Origin: Dyella subtropica
GTDB taxonomy: Bacteria > Pseudomonadota > Gammaproteobacteria > Xanthomonadales > Rhodanobacteraceae
Direction: 5' to 3'
Assembly: GCF_026283965.1 (NCBI RefSeq)
Contig: NZ_JAPDPD010000010.1
Location: forward strand, 62,001-126,000
Length of the DNA: 64,000 bases
The position numbers and the translations under genes are program-made. Below the pieces are notes generated by a model that was not told the origin of the DNA, made no database searches, and saw only the letters and a list, made by a program, of their open reading frames with translations. Position 1 is the first letter of the stretch; each line of letters opens with the position of its first letter. Positions 60,935-64,000 of the stretch are shown piece after piece.

Positions 60935-61846
60935 ATGTCAGAGAAGTCAGCAAGTATCGCCGATGCCGATGAGCGCAGCATCGCCGCCTTTATCGAACGA
61001 GTGTGGTCAGAGGATGGTTTGTCCGACCGCACGCTGGACGCCTACCGGCGCGACCTGGAAGGGTTGGCGCGCTGGCTGGCCGGTCGCGGGCTAGGTCTGC
61101 ACACAGCGCGGCGCCAGCATCTTTCGGAGTATCACGGGGCGCAGCCGGTGGCGGTGCGCTCGCTGGCGCGCCGGCAGTCGGCGTTCCGGCGCTACTACGG
61201 TTTTGTGGCGCGGAACGAGCCGGGCTTCGAGGACCCGACCCTGCTGATCGAGCGGCCCAAGATGCCGCGCAGCCTGCCGAAGGCATTGGCGGAACGTGAG
61301 ATCGAAGGGCTGCTCAACGCGCCGGATGTCGCCACCACGCTGGGCTTGCGCGACCGCGCCATGCTGGAACTGATGTATGCCTCGGGCCTGCGCGTGTCGG
61401 AACTGGTGGAGCTGCCGTTGGCCGGCTTGAACCTGCGCCAGGGCGTACTGCGCGTGACGGGCAAGGGCGGCAAGGATCGCCTGGTGCCGGTGGGCGAGAT
61501 GGCGCTGGAGCGCATCGAGGCGTATCTCGCCGCCGCGCGGCCGGTACTGGCGAAGGGGCGGCAGCCGGCGGCATTGTTCCTCAGCAAGCGCGGTGAGGGC
61601 ATGACCCGCCAGATGTTCTGGACGCTGGTAAAGCGTTACGCCGTGCAAGTGGGGATCGTGTCCAAACGCATCTCGCCGCATGTGCTGCGCCACTCCTTCG
61701 CCACCCACCTGCTCAACCACGGCGCCGACTTACGCGCGTTGCAGATGCTGCTTGGGCATAGTGCGCTCAGCACCACGCAGATCTATACGCTGGTGGCGAA
61801 GGAAGGCCTCAAGCGGCTGCATGCGCAGCACCATCCGCGCGGATAA
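60935..61846 (+). CDS. xerD: Site-specific tyrosine recombinase XerD
   Basis: Acts with XerC at dif sites to resolve chromosome dimers. 303 residues (E. coli 298). All catalytic residues are present: Arg153 ('ASGLRVSEL'), Lys177 ('TGKGGKDR'), His249 and Arg252 ('HVLRHSFATH'), His275 ('LGHSALSTTQIYT') and Tyr284. The N-terminal SAM-like core-binding domain covers about residues 12-100. ATG 60935 gives the family length; ATG 60917 would add six residues and neither has a strong ribosome-binding site. It is followed by dsbC, a common gene pair in gammaproteobacteria. Confidence 0.95.
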   Translation: MSEKSASIADADERSIAAFIERVWSEDGLSDRTLDAYRRDLEGLARWLAGRGLGLHTARRQHLSEYHGAQPVAVRSLARRQSAFRRYYGFVARNEPGFEDPTLLIERPKMPRSLPKALAEREIEGLLNAPDVATTLGLRDRAMLELMYASGLRVSELVELPLAGLNLRQGVLRVTGKGGKDRLVPVGEMALERIEAYLAAARPVLAKGRQPAALFLSKRGEGMTRQMFWTLVKRYAVQVGIVSKRISPHVLRHSFATHLLNHGADLRALQMLLGHSALSTTQIYTLVAKEGLKRLHAQHHPRG

Positions 61847-61958
61847 TTGCCGGGCACAACTGAGAATTGTCTGACGGAGTCATTCATCCAGCTGTGCGAG
61901 AATCAAGCGCTTCCGCCGTCATTCCCGAGCGCGGAACCGGAAGCGAGCGAGGTTTGAC

Positions 61959-62720
61959 ATGTTGAAGAAGTGGTTGCTGGCCCTCTGCGCCAGCCTGTTG
62001 GCCTCCCAGGCCTTTGCGGCCGATGTGGCGGCGCCGTCCAGCGCCGAGAACGCCGTTCGCCAAGCCGTGATGGGCCTTGCCAAGGTGAAGATCGAGTCGA
62101 TCAAGCCTTCCCCCCTGCCGGGCTTCTATCAGGTGATCGCCTCCGGCCAGCTGGTCTATGTCAGCGCCGACGGCAAGTACATGATGACCGGCAACCTGAT
62201 CGATCTGGGCAGCAAAAAGGACATCAGCGACGCGGCCTGGGCGGAGTTTCGCAAGGCCGAACTGGCCAAGGTGCCGACCTCGGACCGTATCGTGTTCGCG
62301 CCGGCCAAGCCGCTGCATACGGTCACCGTGTTCACCGACGTCAATTGCGGCTATTGCCGCGCCCTGCATGAGCATGTGGCCGATTTCAACAAGGCGGGCA
62401 TCGCCTTGGAATACATCGCCTGGCCGCGCGAGGGTGTGAACACCACGGCTGGCAACCCCACACCGACCTATACCGAGATGGTATCGGTCTGGTGCGCCGC
62501 CGACCGCAAGGCGGCCTTCACTGCCGCCAAGGCGGGCCAGGCGCCCAAGGCGACCACGTGCACGAACCCGGTGAAGGATGAATTCGACCTGGGTGTGCGC
62601 CTGGGCATCACCGGCACGCCGACCATCGTGGCCGAGGACGGCAGCGTGCTGGGCGGTTACATGACCCCGGAGCAATTGCTGAAGGCGCTGGACAAGCGCA
62701 GCAAGGCCGTCGGCGGCTGA
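61959..62720 (+). CDS. dsbC: Thiol:disulfide interchange protein DsbC
   Basis: A periplasmic disulfide isomerase, 253 residues. Signal peptide 'MLKKWLLALCASLLASQAFA'; N-terminal dimerisation domain ('GFYQVIASGQLVYVSADGKYMMTGNLIDL'); thioredoxin-fold catalytic domain with CGYC in 'FTDVNCGYCRALHEHV' and the cis-Pro loop 'TGTPTIV'. A second Cys pair ('VWCAAD', 'ATTCTN') matches the structural disulfide of DsbC. GAGG precedes ATG 61959. It lies 112 bases after xerD. Confidence 0.95.
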   Translation: MLKKWLLALCASLLASQAFAADVAAPSSAENAVRQAVMGLAKVKIESIKPSPLPGFYQVIASGQLVYVSADGKYMMTGNLIDLGSKKDISDAAWAEFRKAELAKVPTSDRIVFAPAKPLHTVTVFTDVNCGYCRALHEHVADFNKAGIALEYIAWPREGVNTTAGNPTPTYTEMVSVWCAADRKAAFTAAKAGQAPKATTCTNPVKDEFDLGVRLGITGTPTIVAEDGSVLGGYMTPEQLLKALDKRSKAVGG

Positions 62721-62740
62721 TCGGTCGGTTCAAGCCTGCG

Positions 62741-62874
62741 TGGCTGATGCCTTCTCCCTGGGGGAGAGGGTGCCGGCAGGCGGATGAGGGGTCGGGCGGA
62801 GCTACCTGCTAAGGACTCGCGCAAGCCCCGAACCCTCACTCCAACCCCTCTCCCGAGAGAAAGGGGAGCTACGT
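62741..62874. repeat. Intergenic inverted-repeat pair with CTCCC/GGGAG arms
   Basis: The left part (CTCCCTGGGGGAGAGGG, then GATGAGGGG) is mirrored by the right part (AACCCTCACTCC, then CCCCTCTCCC) in inverted orientation around 62790-62840. Similar CCCTCTCCCC hairpins occur at 37246-37268. It fills most of the gap between dsbC and purL. No gene is seen. Confidence 0.65.
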
Positions 62875-62971
62875 CAGGTGGCGCCGCTGCTCGTTTCTAG
62901 CGTCGCCTGCGATGTTGTTCTGCAGCATAGGGTAGAATGCGCGCTTCCTTCGCATAGCTCCCGTTCCCCGC

Positions 62972-64000
62972 ATGATCGCACTCGACGGGCAGAGCGCCCT
63001 TTCGCCGTTCCGCCTCGAACGCCTCAATGCCCGCCTGGATGCCCTGCATCGTGGCGCCCGCGTGCAGGCTTCGTGGTTTGTCTATTTCATCGACGCCGAC
63101 GTCGCCCCGGAGGGCGAGCAGCGCCAGCGCTTGCTGGAGGTGCTAGAGGCCAAGGATGCCCCGACCGAGCACGCCTCGCTTTGGGTCGTGCCGCGCTTGG
63201 TCACCATCTCGCCTTGGTCGAGCAAAGCTACCGACATCCTGCATGGCGCCGGCTTCCCGGTGCGTCGCGTGGAGCGTGGCATCGCCTGGCAGGTGATCGG
63301 CCTGCCAGCCGCCGACGCGCCGGAATACGACGCCGTGATGGCGGTGCTGTGCGATGCGATGACGCAGTCGGTGCTTCATCGCATCGAAGATGCCAAGGGC
63401 TTGTTCCTCGCCGGCCAGCCTGGCGATCTGGTGCATATCGCGCTGGGCGGTGATGCCCGTGCTGCGCTGGCCAAGGCCAATGCCGAGCTGGGTCTGGCGC
63501 TGGCCGACGATGAGATCGACTACCTGGCCGAGCGCTACGCCGAGATGGGGCGCGACCCCACCGACGCCGAACTCTTCATGTTCGCCCAGGCGAACTCCGA
63601 GCATTGCCGCCACAAGGTGTTCAACGCCAGCTGGACGCTGGACGGCGAGGCTCAGGAAAAGAGCCTGTTCGGCATGATCAAGAACACGCATCAGCATTCG
63701 CCGAACTACACGCTGTCCGCCTACAAGGACAACGCGGCGGTGATCGAGGGCAACGAAGGCAAGCGCTTCTACGCCGATCACGATGGCGTGTGGCGCACGC
63801 ACAACGAGCGCATCGAATACGCGATCAAGGTGGAAACGCATAACCACCCCACCGCCATCGCACCGTGGCCGGGTGCGGCCACCGGTGCCGGCGGCGAGAT
63901 TCGCGACGAAGGCGCGACGGGTCGCGGCGCCAAGCCGAAGGCCGGCCTCACCGGCTTTTCGGTGTCCGACCTGCGCATTCCCGGTAAACCGCAGCCGTGG
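62972..64000 (+). CDS. purL: Phosphoribosylformylglycinamidine synthase, 5' part
   Basis: The fourth step of purine synthesis, converting FGAR to FGAM with glutamine and ATP. The window ends after 343 codons of a protein usually near 1290 residues in gammaproteobacteria. The visible part has the N-terminal domain ('[16 protein letters not shown]'), the linker and the start of the synthase domain with the conserved '[17 protein letters not shown]', '[31 protein letters not shown]' blocks. The N-terminal domain shows it is the large single-chain type, not the PurL/PurQ/PurS type. No strong ribosome-binding site precedes ATG 62972; TAGAAT at 62933-62938 may be a -10 box. Confidence 0.96.
   Translation, partial: MIALDGQSALSPFRLERLNARLDALHRGARVQASWFVYFIDADVAPEGEQRQRLLEVLEAKDAPTEHASLWVVPRLVTISPWSSKATDILHGAGFPVRRVERGIAWQVIGLPAADAPEYDAVMAVLCDAMTQSVLHRIEDAKGLFLAGQPGDLVHIALGGDARAALAKANAELGLALADDEIDYLAERYAEMGRDPTDAELFMFAQANSEHCRHKVFNASWTLDGEAQEKSLFGMIKNTHQHSPNYTLSAYKDNAAVIEGNEGKRFYADHDGVWRTHNERIEYAIKVETHNHPTAIAPWPGAATGAGGEIRDEGATGRGAKPKAGLTGFSVSDLRIPGKPQPW

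Overview
The window is a GC-rich, gene-dense piece of a gammaproteobacterial chromosome. It most resembles Xanthomonadales, probably Rhodanobacteraceae (Dyella/Luteibacter/Rhodanobacter type). The pointers are GTAG-headed REP palindromes like those of Stenotrophomonas, a SAM-I riboswitch in front of a MetX-type methionine operon, the xerD-dsbC pair, an Oar-like TonB-dependent receptor, and protein composition throughout. No rRNA, tRNA, CRISPR array, intact insertion sequence or prophage was seen. The assignment rests on pattern recognition, not on a search.

Layout. 1-6.6 kb: end of a CBS-domain gene, mtgA, hslO, a GAF-GAF-GGDEF-EAL protein and an exported protein of unknown function. 6.6-8.5 kb: ECF sigma factor, membrane anti-sigma candidate and DUF4097 exported protein in one operon. 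8.6-15.3 kb: pckG, then a TetR regulator divergent from an alpha/beta hydrolase, fadE and a hotdog-fold protein (lipid catabolism). 15.3-22.9 kb: CPBP membrane protease, prfC, fatty-acid desaturase, GFA protein, M24 peptidase, DUF1304, exported protein, 2OG-Fe dioxygenase. 23.0-26.7 kb: methionine operon metX-metB-hom with a promoter, two MetJ-like met boxes, a SAM-I riboswitch and a hairpin over the ribosome-binding site. 27-33.5 kb: amino-acid permease, a large LysM protein, sdaA and a small glutaredoxin-like protein. 33.6-39.1 kb: operon yceI, cytochrome b561, yceI and a DUF697 GTPase, then a hairpin-rich non-coding stretch and a second DUF697-like GTPase. 39.1-47 kb: giant hybrid sensor kinase behind a MITE-like element, holC, pepA, lptF-lptG. 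47-50.6 kb: TonB-dependent receptor.

50.8-54.9 kb stands out. A J-domain protein and a 901-residue protein with acidic and basic/Ser-rich low-complexity tracts face away from each other across 310 bases that contain a long inverted repeat. The second gene is visibly poorer in GC than its surroundings. I cannot assign it to a family; it looks like an acquired, possibly secreted protein. 55-64 kb returns to housekeeping genes: ltaE, AraC regulator plus ABM-nitroreductase fusion, phaZ, methyltransferase, RDD protein, xerD, dsbC and the 5' part of purL.

Between genes there are several repeat families. GTAG REPs supply the TAG stop codon to three genes. A 267-bp element has 31-bp terminal inverted repeats and a TTA target duplication. 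A third family has a C-rich arm (16.4 and 60.2-60.3 kb), and clustered perfect hairpins lie at 36.9-37.3 kb. The most notable regulation is at the methionine operon, where DNA-level and RNA-level sensing of S-adenosylmethionine appear to be stacked on one promoter.
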